64,000 nt of DNA from Pollenia angustigena (Eukaryota > Arthropoda > Insecta > Diptera > Polleniidae), in NCBI GenBank assembly GCA_930367215.1, contig OV884059.1, positions 225,555,803 to 225,619,802 on the forward strand. The letters run 5' to 3'. Both the position numbers and the translations under genes were made by a program. A model generated the notes under the pieces. That model saw only the letters and a program-made list of their open reading frames with translations. It searched no databases and was not told the origin of the DNA. The first letter of the stretch is position 1. Every line of letters starts with the position of its first letter. Shown here in pieces: positions 1-10,087 of the stretch.

Positions 1-1
1 T

Positions 2-1190
2 CTAACAGATAAAGCAGCACCAATTTCTGAAATTTTTCAAATGCTGAATTCAAATTTGCAACAAAGCTACAGGCCAGGCGAAAATTTGACAGTGGATGAA
101 CAGCTTTTTCCTTTCAGGGGCCGCACAAAATTTACCCAATACGTTCCTTCTAAACCGGCAAAATACGGTATTAAGTTGTGGTGGGTATGTGATGCAAAAT
201 CGTACTACCCACTTACTGGGCAAATATACACTGGCAAATCAGGAAGTAATAGAGAGCAAAATCAAGGAGAGAGGGTTGTTAAAGACTTGGTTAAACAATA
301 TAAAAACACTGGGAGAAATGTTACCTGTGACAATTTTTTTACAAGCCTTTCGTTAGCTAATGCACTTACAGAATGGAACTTGTCTATGGTTGGAACATTG
401 AAAAAAAATAAACCCTATTTGCCCTCCGATTTTAAACCATCTTCGCAACGAGCTGAATATTCAACTATCTTCGGATATGGCGCAAACAGGACACTTTGTT
501 CATATGTTCCCAAAAAGAACAAGGCCGTCAGTTTGTTGTCCACAATGCCGTGTGATGACACATTTTCTGAGATAAAGAAAAAACCAAATATTATATTGTT
601 TTACAACAAAACAAAAGGAGGGGTTGATGTAATGGACCACATATTAACGGAATATTCAACAAAACGGAAAACAAATCGCTGGCCCCTTGCACTTTTTTAT
701 AACATGCTGGATATATCAGCTCTAGCAGCTTATATATTATATTCAGAAAATAATCCATCAAAGTTTAAGTCCAAGAGAGGTGATTGACTTTTTATTAAAA
801 TTTACAACACAGAGTATTATTAATTTTTTTCTAATTAAAATAGGTGGTCGTCGTCTGTTTCTTCAAGAATTAGGAGAGCAGTTATGTAAGCCAATAATTT
901 TAAAAAGGGCACAAATTCCGCGAGTCCTATCATTCTTTCCAACAAAGAATGCAATCGAATGCATAATGGGTGTTCCTATCGAATCACTAATTAAGGACAG
1001 AACTGAATATTTCGTTCCAGATGAAGACGACCGTGGACATTCGAAAGTGAAGGGCGCTTGCTACATATGCTATCGAGAGAACAATAAAAGAAAACGATCG
1101 ACCCGAAAAGCATGCGGCCTTTGCAAGAAAGCTGTTTGCATTGAGCATAGTAAAGTCCAAACAAAATGCAACCAATGCCTAAAAGAATAA
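2..1190 (+). CDS. piggyBac-type transposase (partial 5', one intron)
   Basis: DDE transposase of the DDE_Tnp_1_7 family, which cuts and pastes the element at TTAA sites in the nucleus. The frame is open from base 2. Counting from the Met codon at 41, the family's three acidic positions are visible: Asp51 (CDAK), Asp97 (CDNFFTS) and Asp196 (GGVDVMD). The frame is interrupted by a 64-nt AT-rich intron, 780-843 (GTGATT...AATAG). Joining 779 to 844 keeps the frame exactly (...KSKRG-GRRLF...). The C-terminus (about 1050-1187) is a Cys/His-rich domain with CYIC, CGLC, CIEH and CNQC, like the zinc-binding tail of piggyBac that contacts the ends. No stop or frameshift is seen, so it may be intact if the upstream part is. 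Coding spans are 2-779 and 844-1190. Confidence 0.88.
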
Positions 1191-1278
1191 TTAACTTTTT
1201 TTTGGTTTACTGTTCGTCTTTTTCTGTAGAAATAACATAAAAAAAAATTGAATTACATACAAATAAAATAGTAATTTT

Positions 1279-1492
1279 AACATATTTACAAATGTAAATA
1301 GTGCCAAATAATAAAGAAATTTCTATAAAATGGCTAAAAATGGGTCTAAAATTAACTTTTTTTAATTTTTCTACGAAACGTAAGAAATTAGTCACTGAGT
1401 CCAAAAAAATTCAAGATCGGATCAAAAATATAAAAGTTATTGCGTTTTTAAAATCCATATATTTACATATGTAAATAGTGCCAGAGCTAGGG
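1279..1492 (+). repeat. subterminal palindromic repeats of the piggyBac-like element
   Basis: The palindrome ATTTACATATGTAAAT followed by AGTGCCA lies just inside the terminus (about 1460-1484). A near-copy (ATTTACAAATGTAAAT AGTGCCA) lies about 180 bases further in (about 1283-1307). Paired subterminal repeats of this kind are typical transposase-binding sites in piggyBac elements. Binding itself is inferred. Confidence 0.6.
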
Positions 1493-1496
1493 TTAA

Positions 1497-1665
1497 AGCA
1501 TTTTATGACTTTTGGCATTGATTTGTTAGTGCATATTTTTGCATTATTTACCCTTTGCAGCATTTTTGTGCATATTTTAGACAAAAGAGCATTATCATAG
1601 CATTTGTTTAAGTTAATAGTGCATATTTCACATGTTTGACGCATATTTTGGTAAGTGTTACTAAT
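1497..1665. repeat. fragment of GCATATTTT-repeat hAT family
   Basis: Multiple GCATATTTT and TTGTTAGTGCATATTT motifs, closely similar to the interior of the hAT element at 11743-12633. It looks like part of another copy of that family, interrupted at its TTAA by the piggyBac insertion. No terminus of its own was found. Confidence 0.5.
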
Positions 1666-2222
1666 TTTCGGCTACCAGGTAGCTTTTCAGTTTATACCCA
1701 CATACCCGACAGTTCGAATGTTTTAGGAGTAATATCTATATGATGTCTATTTATTATTAATTTATCTTTATAAAAACAGACATCTGCATTAAAATTCGTT
1801 GCGGTTTATACCTATAATAAATTATTGACCGGCATTAGAAAGTTTAATGCATTTTTTAAGCAATTTTAAATAGCTTGAGTAAAATATCATGATTCTTAAC
1901 CGTTTAAGCTAAACTTAAATGATTTCCAGGAGAGCAATTTATATTGGAGTTATGGTAGGCTATGAACAAATCATTCCAAAGTTGTGCAGAGTGATTTCTG
2001 GCATTAAAACACATAAATTTCAAGACAGCAGAGCAATTCGTTTTAGCGTTTGCAGTGAATTTCAGAGTGCTGCTTTAAATGAATCTAAGGGTTATTATGG
2101 ACTGTATATCACAAATTGCAAAACATTTTTTCTGCTCATATGAAGCTAAGCTGGAAGAAAGTTTACCGCAATATCTTTATCTGCTACGGTTCTAGACGTA
2201 TTTAATTATTTTACCAGAGTGT
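1666..2222. other. no recognisable feature
   Basis: AT-rich sequence with short open frames only. It shares phrasing with the tandem repeat that follows but has no clear unit, motif or codon pattern. Confidence 0.4.
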
Positions 2223-2730
2223 GCTTTATATGGGGCCTAGGGTAAATTATGGAACGATCTTTACGAAATTTCACAGTGTCATTTCTAGTCCTACAAAACT
2301 GGGAAGTACCAATTTCTATTATTATAGCATTGTTAATTAGGGCCTACTAAACTGTTTTCCGGGAGTAGGGTTTATTTGGGGCCTAGGGTAAATTATGCAC
2401 CTATTTTCACGAAACTTTACAGTTTAATTTCTAGTCCTGTTAAACTGTGACGTGCCAAATTTTGGTATGATAGCATTATTTTTTACGGTTTAGGTGAACT
2501 GTTTTCCGAAAGTAGGGTTTATATGGGGCCTACGGTAAATTATGGACCGATCTTCACGAAATTTTACAGTGTTATTTCTAGTCCTATTAAACTGTGACGT
2601 GCCAAAATTTGTTATATTAGCATTGTTAATTAGGGTTTTAGGTGTTCTATACTGTTTTCCGGGAGTAGAGCTTATATGGGGATTAGGGTAAATTATGGAC
2701 GGATCTTCACGAAATTTTATGGCGATTTTT
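2223..2730. repeat. four-copy tandem repeat, unit about 147-153 bp
   Basis: The marker phrase TATATGGGGCCTAGGGTAA recurs at about 2231, 2377, 2524 and 2677 (spacings 146, 147 and 153). Each time it is followed by AATTATGGACCGATCTTCAC-like sequence, a TAGTCCT block and a CTGTTTTCC block. The units have diverged, so the array is old. No coding frame runs through it. Confidence 0.8.
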
Positions 2731-2869
2731 AGTCGAATAAAACGAATTTTTGCAAAATTTTATATCATTCTGTGCATTTTTCCACCATTTTTGTTAGTTT
2801 TTGTAAAAAAATTATCAATTTTTTTTAGGTGATAGTTCCACAGTTTGATTCACAGCGCTGATCTTACTG

Positions 2870-3005
2870 AACCGATTTTACTGAATTTCAATCCCAAACT
2901 TCTTAGGATAGCTACAAGCAGTTTGACACCAAGTTTGTTTATTTCTTTTGAGTTTTTCGAAAGACGGACATCTGATTGTGGTGGAGGGTATAAAAAAGTG
3001 ACATC
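2870..3005. repeat. dispersed repeat with ACGGACATC and GGGTATAAAA phrases
   Basis: Contains the phrase AAGACGGACATCTGATTG and ends GGAGGGTATAAAA. Related phrases occur near 16260-16520 (GGACAGACGGACATCG ... GAAGGGTATAAAA) and near 18690 (GCCGGACGGACATCGG). Similar strings are common at the ends of repeats in fly genomes. The family was not identified. Confidence 0.4.
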
Positions 3006-3120
3006 TTGAGCTTGCGCCGGATCCTACAGACCCAACTTGCTGAAATTTGCACACAGTTCCACCGATCATGGACACATTTGGTCGAATTACTGGTTTGTGC
3101 AACTACGTAATTAGTATGCA

Positions 3121-3362
3121 GGGGCCTAATTCTGGCAGTCGTCATCGAGTACTTTCTCGTTTCGAAAGCAATTTGCTATCTAATTCTTTTAGTCGATACT
3201 GAACGAATCGAAATTATTTCTTTAGTATTGTGAAACCCAAATTATTGCTTTACAACACTGGAAAAATAGTTCCGATTCGTTCAGTATTGACTGAAATAAT
3301 TAGATATTAAATTGATTTCAAATGGAGAAAGTACTCGATCACGACTGCTAGAATCACGCCCC
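3121..3362. mobile_element. palindromic MITE (long terminal inverted repeats)
   Basis: The first and last ~95 bases are imperfect inverted repeats: both ends read GGGGC..ATTCT.GCAGTCGT.ATCGAG inward and stay similar through ATACTGAACGAATCG. The spacer is about 50 bases. A possible 3-bp duplication CAG is seen if the end is set at GGGC. No coding capacity; superfamily not assigned. Confidence 0.65.
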
Positions 3363-3564
3363 AGGTATTTAAATCAAAAATTCCAAAAAAAAAAAAATTT
3401 GAGAATTTTAAACAAACCAAGCAAGTAAATGAAGATTTTAACTACGGCAGAAATAGACCTCGTTTGATTTTATAGTGTCGTCAATACAACACAACTTAAA
3501 AGATAATACCGTTCATGCTGTAGTTCACGAAGATTTCCTTTAAATTGTCTTCCAAAAAAATCTA

Positions 3565-4169
3565 ATGGCGATTTATTTTCTGAGAAAAATGTTGCATTAA
3601 TATTACATTTTCTACATTTTTGCGTTCGTTTGTACAAAAATTACAACTGTGGGAAAAATTTTAAAGTTCTTTTGTGAATATGTTGATGAAAAACATGCAA
3701 AACATGTTGCATATTTTACCCTTACTTTTATATAAGGTGTTCATACTGCCCTGTTCTACAACTTTGGTACTTACTACTTTGTTTGTACAACAAATGCTTT
3801 TTTTGTTTGTCATAATTCATACCGCTCATAATTTTGTAAAAGATTTGTTTTAAAACAAAATATAAAAATATTTACACATTAAAACCAAAAAAGTCTATTT
3901 ATATTATAATCGTTTTAATTTTTAAAAGCCATCAGTGACGTTAATATTTGTTTCCAACCCGTAATAGCGTGCAGAAACCGCTTGAATAGCTTTAAAAATC
4001 GCTCATTAAGTACATTAATGATGAAAGTGTATTAGTTGTAAATAAAAGCGGCTAATTGTGTTCTATTGAAATTACACAACATGTTACACTTCCAGTGATT
4101 ATAGGTAACATTAGAAAATGTTACATGTACATGCTGTAACATATTATTTTCAGAAAAGAAATCGCCATT
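3565..4169. mobile_element. possible small element with AATGGCGATT inverted ends
   Basis: AATGGCGATTTATTTTCTGA at the left and its inverted counterpart (TTTCTTTTCTGA form) at the right enclose about 600 AT-rich bases with several TTTTCTGAAAA-like phrases. Similar ends occur near 7563 and 9305 inside the 6.9-10.4 kb hAT. No target duplication could be fixed and no coding frame is present. Confidence 0.4.
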
Positions 4170-4329
4170 TGCTATACCGGACATGTCGTACGTGCATCAT
4201 TGACGACGATGCACGTTATTGCGTCTTCATATAACGAGTGGCTAAAAATAGAAGGAGTTATTGCAAAGCGCTGAAACTCTGTACATGTGTTTAAATCGAT
4301 AATAGATAAAAAAAAAAAAAAATTTAAAT

Positions 4330-4440
4330 TTTGGTATATAACCACACAAGAATTTGTGTCCTTCCCATATAGTCTTTAAGTAAAAAAATACTAAAAGAGT
4401 ACTTAGCTTATTGAGTTTTTAAACATGCATTACTGATAAT
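4330..4440. repeat. diverged direct repeat (partner at about 5326-5440)
   Basis: About 110 bases around CTTAGCTTATTGAGTTTTT align, with many substitutions, to 5326-5440 around TTAGCTTACTGAATTTTC. The shared phrases include the GTCC.TCCCA.TA.TCTTTAA block. The two copies flank the LINE tail and the hairpin. Confidence 0.55.
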
Positions 4441-4554
4441 CAACAATAGATTAAACCCCTTATTCATAAACAATATTCCATGCTTATAACAGGTTTGTAA
4501 GACGAATTTTATATAAAAATTTTTTTAATTATCCTCTAATAAAACTGATGGGGG

Positions 4555-4928
4555 TTAATGGAAAAGTGACGCGAATACAAATGAGTTAACATATTGTACA
4601 CACAGCCAATCCTTTTCAAATGACAACCTCACCCTCTGTCCAGAAAGGACTTGTTGACCCCTGTTTTTGACAAACGAGGCCCTGTCGACCGATCTTAGGC
4701 GGTATAACCTTAATAACCGCACAGAGGAAATTCTGTTGCCAACCTGGAGTGTCAGCGAACCCTGAATGGCCAAAGTGCGTCTCAGGAAGTAGGAGATCGC
4801 GAATACTGGATCCTCTTAGATAGCAGCCCTATCACCAAACTAGGGAACGAAGGCTAGCAACCTACGTTTCTGAACTTAAATTGCTAACGAATCGCTAAGG
4901 CGCCCTATGCTCCAGTGGGAGTTAAAGG

Positions 4929-4964
<36 letters not shown>
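4555..4964 (+). mobile_element. 3' end of a non-LTR retrotransposon (LOA-like) with (TA)n tail
   Basis: A block richer in GC than its surroundings ends ...TGCTCCAGTGGGAGTTAAAG GAACA and runs straight into a pure (TA)n tract at 4932-4964. Simple-repeat tails in place of poly(A) are usual for LOA/Outcast-type LINEs and SINEs that borrow their ends. No clear protein frame is left. The assignment is inferred from the tail and the closing phrase and is tentative. Confidence 0.4.
4932..4964. repeat. (TA)n microsatellite
   Basis: Uninterrupted TA dinucleotides, probably the tail of the upstream LINE fragment. Confidence 0.9.
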
Positions 4965-4967
<3 letters not shown>

Positions 4968-4998
4968 ACTGGGAACTATTTCCTTCCGAAGGTAACTT

Positions 4999-5270
4999 TA
5001 TATTATATTCAACATTTTCATTTTTTCGAATTTATTCTACGAGCTAAATTTCAGTTATGTATTTTATAAAGCTTTTTTGTAATAGTTCTTTTCCTACAAT
5101 TTTTCAGAAATGACTTTATACACTACCAATATAATAGTCTGGTAGTGTATAAAGTCATTTCTGAAAAATTGTAGGAAAAGAACTATTACAAAAAAGCTTT
5201 ATAAAATACATAACTGAAATTTAGCTCATAGAATAAATTCGAAAAAATGAAAAATGTTGAATATAATATA
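4999..5270. repeat. near-perfect 130-bp inverted repeat (hairpin)
   Basis: The left arm 4999-5128 and right arm 5140-5270 are inverse complements with hardly any mismatch, separated by an 11-base loop (5129-5139). The closing pair is CACTACCA/TGGTAGTG. This may be a foldback element or a recent inverted duplication. Arms this alike imply a young event or gene conversion. Confidence 0.85.
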
Positions 5271-6405
5271 TATATATAATAAAACTGAAATATTTTTTTA
5301 TTAATAAGGGGGTAAAAGTTTGTAAATTTGCTTTATAACTGTACAAGGATTCTTGTCCATCCCAATAATCTTTAAATTTTAAATGCTCAAAGAGCGATTA
5401 GCTTACTGAATTTTCGTACACGTGCCACTCATAATGGATGAAACAATAAAATTCTCTTCCAATTTTGTGCATTAAAATTTCTTCAGCTTGCGAATTTTTT
5501 CAGCATATAGACTCACCATTTGTTTTCCAAAAATATATTCCGCAAATCATTTCAAAGTATTAAACACAAATCGAAAGCTGCTGACTGACACATGTGTAAT
5601 TCACGGAATCATTTTGCATTTTATTTTGAACTCAATTTATTATAGCCGTCATTAGCACAAGCCAAAAAAAAAACAACATTAAAATTCAAGTAATATGTGG
5701 TTCTTAAAACTGCGTTACCAGGAAAGTTGTGCTGTAGTCGCTGTTGTGTTGTTTAAGCCTTAAAAATACATGCACATTTTTCACACTTCAACGGAAAATA
5801 TTTAAGTTTTTTAAACGTTTAACTTCAAAGAGCTTTAACTGTTGGTATCTAAAAACTGATCTGCATTCGTTTTACTTAGGATGTTTTCTTAAGAAATAGT
5901 AATTTGGTGTTAATCCTACACACAGAAAAAATCAATGTAAAATCCTCGAAAATAAGGTTGATTTTAAAATTTTCGGTAGTGATTTTGCTTCATTGTTACT
6001 TGATGTTAATTTAACATTATTTTACAATAACTTGCGAACAACATTATTTTCTTTTACATTAACAATAAAAGTCATGTTAATTTAACATTCCCGTTAAGTG
6101 AAAGCAAAATGACATTCATATTGAAATAACACTCCGAATCACATTGAATGAAAGTTATTTTAAGATGAAACAACTTGAATTTCATGTAAAATCGAATTAG
6201 TTTGAGTTTGAAATAACAATGAGAAGAAACAAAATATGCGTTAATTTTAGAAACATTCTAAACACGTACCCGCGGAACCACAGAGAGAGAGAGAGAGAGA
6301 GAGAGAATTTAATTATTTATGTTCATTTAACACATGTTTAATTTTTTGTTTTCCCCTTTGTTCACAGAAGCATTCACAATTAAATGACGCCAGCAGAATG
6401 GCCCG
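5271..6405. other. non-coding, with a CACAGAAAAA end near 5921
   Basis: No coding signal. CACAGAAAAAATC at 5921 looks like one end of the TA-flanked families described at 12.7, 34.7 and 41.4 kb, but no matching right end was located. The following 300 bases are rich in TTAACATT/AATGTTAA phrases. A (GA)n tract lies at 6282-6306. Confidence 0.4.
6282..6306. repeat. (GA)n microsatellite
   Basis: Uninterrupted AG dinucleotides. Confidence 0.9.
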
Positions 6406-6663
6406 ATATCGTCGGCTTAGAGTGTAAACCTGCTAAATCCACTTTTAAAGTAAATTGAGATTTTAATGCCGTATGGTAGAGAAAGATATACCTCGTCGAC
6501 CTGCATTTAATTTTTCTTCAATTTGAGTCCTGAAGTGTGTCAAATCAACAATATTTTTGGTTTTCCTCTCAAGCAGCAAATAGGAAAAATAAAAAGTTTT
6601 TTGTCTCTCCTGTAAAATTTGTTAAAAGGGAGTTAGCAGGTTTACACTCTAAGCCGACGATAT
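6406..6663. mobile_element. MITE with perfect 31-bp terminal inverted repeats
   Basis: The bases 6406-6436 (ATATCGTCGGCTTAGAGTGT then AAACCTGCTAA) are exactly repeated in inverse orientation at 6633-6663. The 196-bp interior has no coding frame. The outer ATAT could include a TA or ATAT target duplication. The superfamily is uncertain, with Tc1/mariner-like possible. Confidence 0.75.
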
Positions 6664-7264
6664 GGTTTTCGTCATCTTTCTACTTTGAAAATTTGATATA
6701 CTTTTTAACTTAATAATTTTAACAAGAAGAATAAGGGAATTTGTTTTATTTTTATAAATAATTTTCAATATGAAAATAAAAAAATTTATGTTTTTCTTTT
6801 TATAGTGTTGTAATTGTTTCTATACAAACAATTATAACAGGATTTTATGGATTCAATATTGAATAGGGATGCCAATCGGGACTGGTTTTCGCAAATCCCG
6901 GGATTCGGCATTTCAAAAAATCTAATCCCGGGATTTTTCGGGATATCGGGAGTCGGGATTTTTGAAAATTAGAAGATAAATGCTTTTTATAGATATTTAT
7001 TAAAAAAAAAAACGTCATTAAAAACGGTTTACAAGCAAAAGTTTTATATTAATTTGTTATTTTAAAGTTAAAGATAATGTTATATTTATTACTAACATTT
7101 AAAAATATTGAAAATTGTGATTTTTTCTAAATTAATAATTGATATAATTAAAAATATGATAAAAAAAACAACGTACGATTTCTAAAAATGTGTTTATTGA
7201 TTCAACTAAAAAATAATTTACCATAAAATCTATATTTTATTCAATTACCTCAGTTGATTCAAAC

Positions 7265-7487
7265 CAAGGTATATTTACACAAGGTAGACTCATTTGGGAG
7301 TGTATACATGCTGCTCTATAAAAGGAACGGAGTTGTCAAAATTGTCTTCATATAAAAAAAAACAATTTAACGCACACATGTACAAATTTTTTCTCATATA
7401 CACGAAATTTGACGTTAAGCTTCCAACTAGGGGTAATCAGCTGACAAACATATGGGCCAACGAGTTTACCTTGTGTAAATATACCTT
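7265..7487. mobile_element. MITE with 9-bp target duplication
   Basis: The ends read AAGGTATATTTACACAAGGT inward from both sides, so the inverted repeats are at least 20 bp. The flanking GATTCAAAC occurs at 7256-7264 and again at 7488-7496, a 9-bp duplication. A 9-bp site is unlike hAT (8) or mariner (TA) and fits Mutator-like or Merlin-like classes; this is inferred from length only. There is one unpaired C at the left end. Confidence 0.75.
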
Positions 7488-7898
7488 GATTCAAACTAAA
7501 TAAAAAAAAATGTAATATTGTAATTGAATAGAGCAATTGATTTATTTGTAAGATTCTATTCAAATTTTTTCTTTTCTGAGTAAAATTCTGCATTAATTCT
7601 GCCTTTTACATTTTTGTATGTTCTTTTCTGAAAAACATGTTTTATTTTAAAAGTGTTAAGCGTTCTTTTCTGATGATGTTCCCTTTAAAATTAAAAAAAA
7701 TGCTACATGTTCAACACTCATTTTAAAAAAAGGGCATGAGTGCAGCACTAGATCAAGGCGAATTTAGAACAAGGTGGTGTAGGGTTGCCAGTCAGGCTGG
7801 ATTCGACTGGATTGTCTAGCTTTTTTAGAACTGGCTCATTTTCAAGCTAAAATTAAATTTGTTTAGCTAAACGATGAAGAATTTATATTTTGTTATCA

Positions 7899-8070
7899 AC
7901 CCTTCAACCCGGGTTCAGCCAAGAAAAATTATCAATAAATTTTAATAAAAATTCCAAGTTGTAAAATTCCTTCCCTCAGTGAAAATAATTTAATGAAAAT
8001 TAAATTTGATGAACTCAAGCCTAATTAAAGAATATCAAAAAATTAAAAATTAACAGTTCAACTAAAAATT
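7899..8070 (+). repeat. SINE-like family, 3' portion
   Basis: About 165 bases nearly identical to the 3' part of the next copy (8440-8594), from the GCCAAGAAAAATTATCAATA phrase to CAGTTCAACTAAAAAT. It has no tRNA-like head apart from a remnant CAACCCGGGTTCAGCC. Confidence 0.75.
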
Positions 8071-8096
8071 GTTCTTAGAAATGGCTATGGCACAAG

Positions 8097-8596
8097 CTCT
8101 AATGTTTACATTTGTACTTTAATTTGTACAAATAAAATGTCGACGAAAGTGAACAAAAAAACATAATAAACAAATGTATTCAGGTTTTCAAGGCAAAGTC
8201 TTGACAGAAAGAATACGAAAAAACAGAGGAAAAAGGAGGCAACATGTAATTTGAAAAAAAATTTAGGTGATAATAACAGCAAATTTCGAACCACCAGTAC
8301 TACTGGTTAAAGATTGATGTTTGACTGTTGGCTAACGGGCACCGCAGTGGTGCAGTGGGTAGAACACAAAGATCTTCTGACGATAGAAAGTGGTGTTTCT
8401 TGAAACATGTAAAGCTCAACCCGGGTTCAAATCCCAGCTCAGCCAAGAAAAATTATCAATAAATTTTAATAAAAATTCCAAGTTGTAAAATTCCTTCCCT
8501 CAGTGAAAATAATTTAATGAAAATTAAATTTGATGAACTCAAGCCTAATTAAAGAATATCAAAAAATTAAAAATTAACAGTTCAACTAAAAATCAA
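8097..8596 (+). mobile_element. SINE-like element with internal tRNA-type promoter
   Basis: The tRNA-like segment at about 8335-8445 has a good A box (TGGTGCAGTGGG) and B box (GGGTTCAAATCCC), as needed for RNA polymerase III transcription. About 200 bases of AT-rich sequence shared with other copies lie upstream, and a ~150-base tail (…CAGTTCAACTAAAAAT) lies downstream. Related copies lie at 25640-26205, 49963-50485 and, as tails only, 30838-30995 and 31855-31925. The tRNA species was not identified. Confidence 0.7.
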
Positions 8597-9729
8597 AAAT
8601 GGTTCTGTTATAATCTACCTTTATGAAAAATATATTAGATTGTACATTAGAACAATGAATTAAATGAAAATACTAGTTTCTTCGTACTTTATATGTAGTA
8701 ATATTCACGTCAGTTAAAACTGATATATAGTAAACAAGAATTCTAGTAAGTTTTTTATTCTTAAGTGGGGAAGAGAATAGTAGCTGTAGTACAACATTAT
8801 GAATAGCGCTGCAAGTTGTCAAAAATTAAAATAGGGCAGTTTCAAAGTGGTGTCATTAGAATACGTATTTTAGTAGTCGTAGCAGTTGAAGTTGAAGCGC
8901 AAAATTCGAAATTCGGCAGCTTCAGCTACTTCTACATTTACTTTATTCTGTTCCAGGCCTTAATGGCCAGCTTATTTTTGGGTCGTCCAGCTTATTTTTG
9001 GGTCGTGCAGCTTTTTCTTTCCTAATGTCCAGATTTTTTCGGATTTGTGTCTGGCAACCCTAAGGTGGTGGCAAGTTTCGAACCGTAAACACTAACAATG
9101 TAATACAAAAAACATCTGTTGATTCTGTTGGCTTTGGATTGTTGTAGTCTTGCCACCACTTGTAATTGAATTTACCTTGAGCTAATTTTAGTTTATTGTT
9201 TAATGCCGAAATTTGTGTTCTTTTGTAAACGAAAAATATGAAGCACTTCTTAAAAATTAGGGGATCATTTAAAAATGTTGCCAAATCACATGGCAACACT
9301 TTTTTTTAGAAAAGAAAACGCCATAAGTAAATTAGAATCAATAACTCAAACCTGAATTCGCAATTATTTATTAAAATCAATTTATTTAGTTAACCATAAA
9401 AATCTTATTTTAACAAAAAAACATTTTTATACCCATCACAAAGTGGTAGGAATTGTGTAGTGTTTAAAATACACTTCTTAATTTTGTAAAATCGCTCCAT
9501 AACTTGCCGTAGTTCCTATGCCTACTCTCGTACAACACTTTTATAATTCTAACTCTGTGAAGAGTAAAGTTTTAATGTCGAATTTGGTGCACCAGTGGAT
9601 TAGTTTTGTGCATTTCAAAAGTCATTTTTTTCCTTAATTAATTTTCTTCTATAATTATTTTCTTCACTTCTCGTTAAAATTTCTTTATAATTGTTGGACA
9701 CGCTTAAAACAAACAACGTTTAACTTAAA

Positions 9730-10087
9730 AGGTTTCGTTATAATGTGCTAAATTCCCATTTCATACTATTGACAAACTGAAGTTTATTGTTGAGGGGATA
9801 AGCTATTCCTATGCGCATTTCACTGGTTGCTTAGGCCAGATCGTCAGGAAACTTCATCCAAAGATTTTAGAAAAACTAAAGATATTAAACAAATAAAACT
9901 GTATAGCGAATAAGAATTATAAGCCCCAGTTTTTCTTGTAATAATATCAAAGCTTAAACAAAAACAACAACAATAAACAGGCCTAAGCAACCAGTAAAAT
10001 GCGCATAGAAATAGCTTATCCCCTCAACAATAAACTTCAGTTTGTCAAAAGTATGAAATGGGAGTTTAGCACATTATAACGAAACCT
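9730..10087 (-). mobile_element. Penelope pLTR fragment with inverted arms
   Basis: On the minus strand this matches the repeat unit upstream of the reverse transcriptase at 20.5 kb: TTTGTTTAAGC TTTGATATT, then CTTTAGTTTTTCTAAAATC, then GGAATAGCTTATCCC and CAACAATAAA. The outer ~108 bases (9730-9837 and 9980-10087) are inverted repeats. Penelope-like elements are known for terminal repeats with extra inverted or tandem partial copies. It lies inside the 3.5-kb hAT element. Confidence 0.72.
9805..9852 (-). ncRNA. hammerhead-ribozyme-like motif of Penelope pLTR
   Basis: Minus strand: CTGACGA (9847-9841), a stem-II hairpin CTGG...CCAG, then GAAA (9821-9818), then ATGC/GCAT as a loop-less stem III, and an A17 cleavage position at 9810. 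Stem I pairs GTTTC with GGAAT. Short-stem-III hammerheads are published for Penelope-like retroelements. The base pair next to stem II is U-U, which should weaken it. Activity is not shown. Confidence 0.5.

Larger units (their letters stand above)
1..1492 (+). mobile_element. piggyBac-like DNA transposon, 3' part
   Basis: The window opens inside the transposase gene of a piggyBac-superfamily element. Its 3' terminus is clear: the sequence ends GAGCTAGGG at 1492, directly followed by TTAA at 1493-1496, the piggyBac target site (ends of the CCCTAG type). About 300 bases of non-coding sequence lie between the stop codon and this end. The 5' half and left terminus are outside the window, so element length and the matching TTAA could not be checked. 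The element sits at the edge of a GCATATTTT-rich repeat (1497-1665). Confidence 0.9.
7780..9062. mobile_element. hAT-like element nested in the 6.9-10.4 kb element
   Basis: Left end TAGGGTTGCCAGTCAGGCTG, right end inverted TAGGGTTGCCAGACACAAAT. An exact 8-bp target duplication AGGTGGTG lies at 7772-7779 and 9063-9070. Non-coding (1.28 kb). Near its right end it has short GGGTCGTSCAGCTT repeats. Most of its centre is two copies of the SINE-like family (7899-8070, 8097-8596). Confidence 0.88.

Noticed and set aside
9730..10087. stand-alone foldback transposon
   Set aside because: The sequence matches the Penelope pLTR at 19.6-20.6 kb, so the inverted arms are part of that family's structure.
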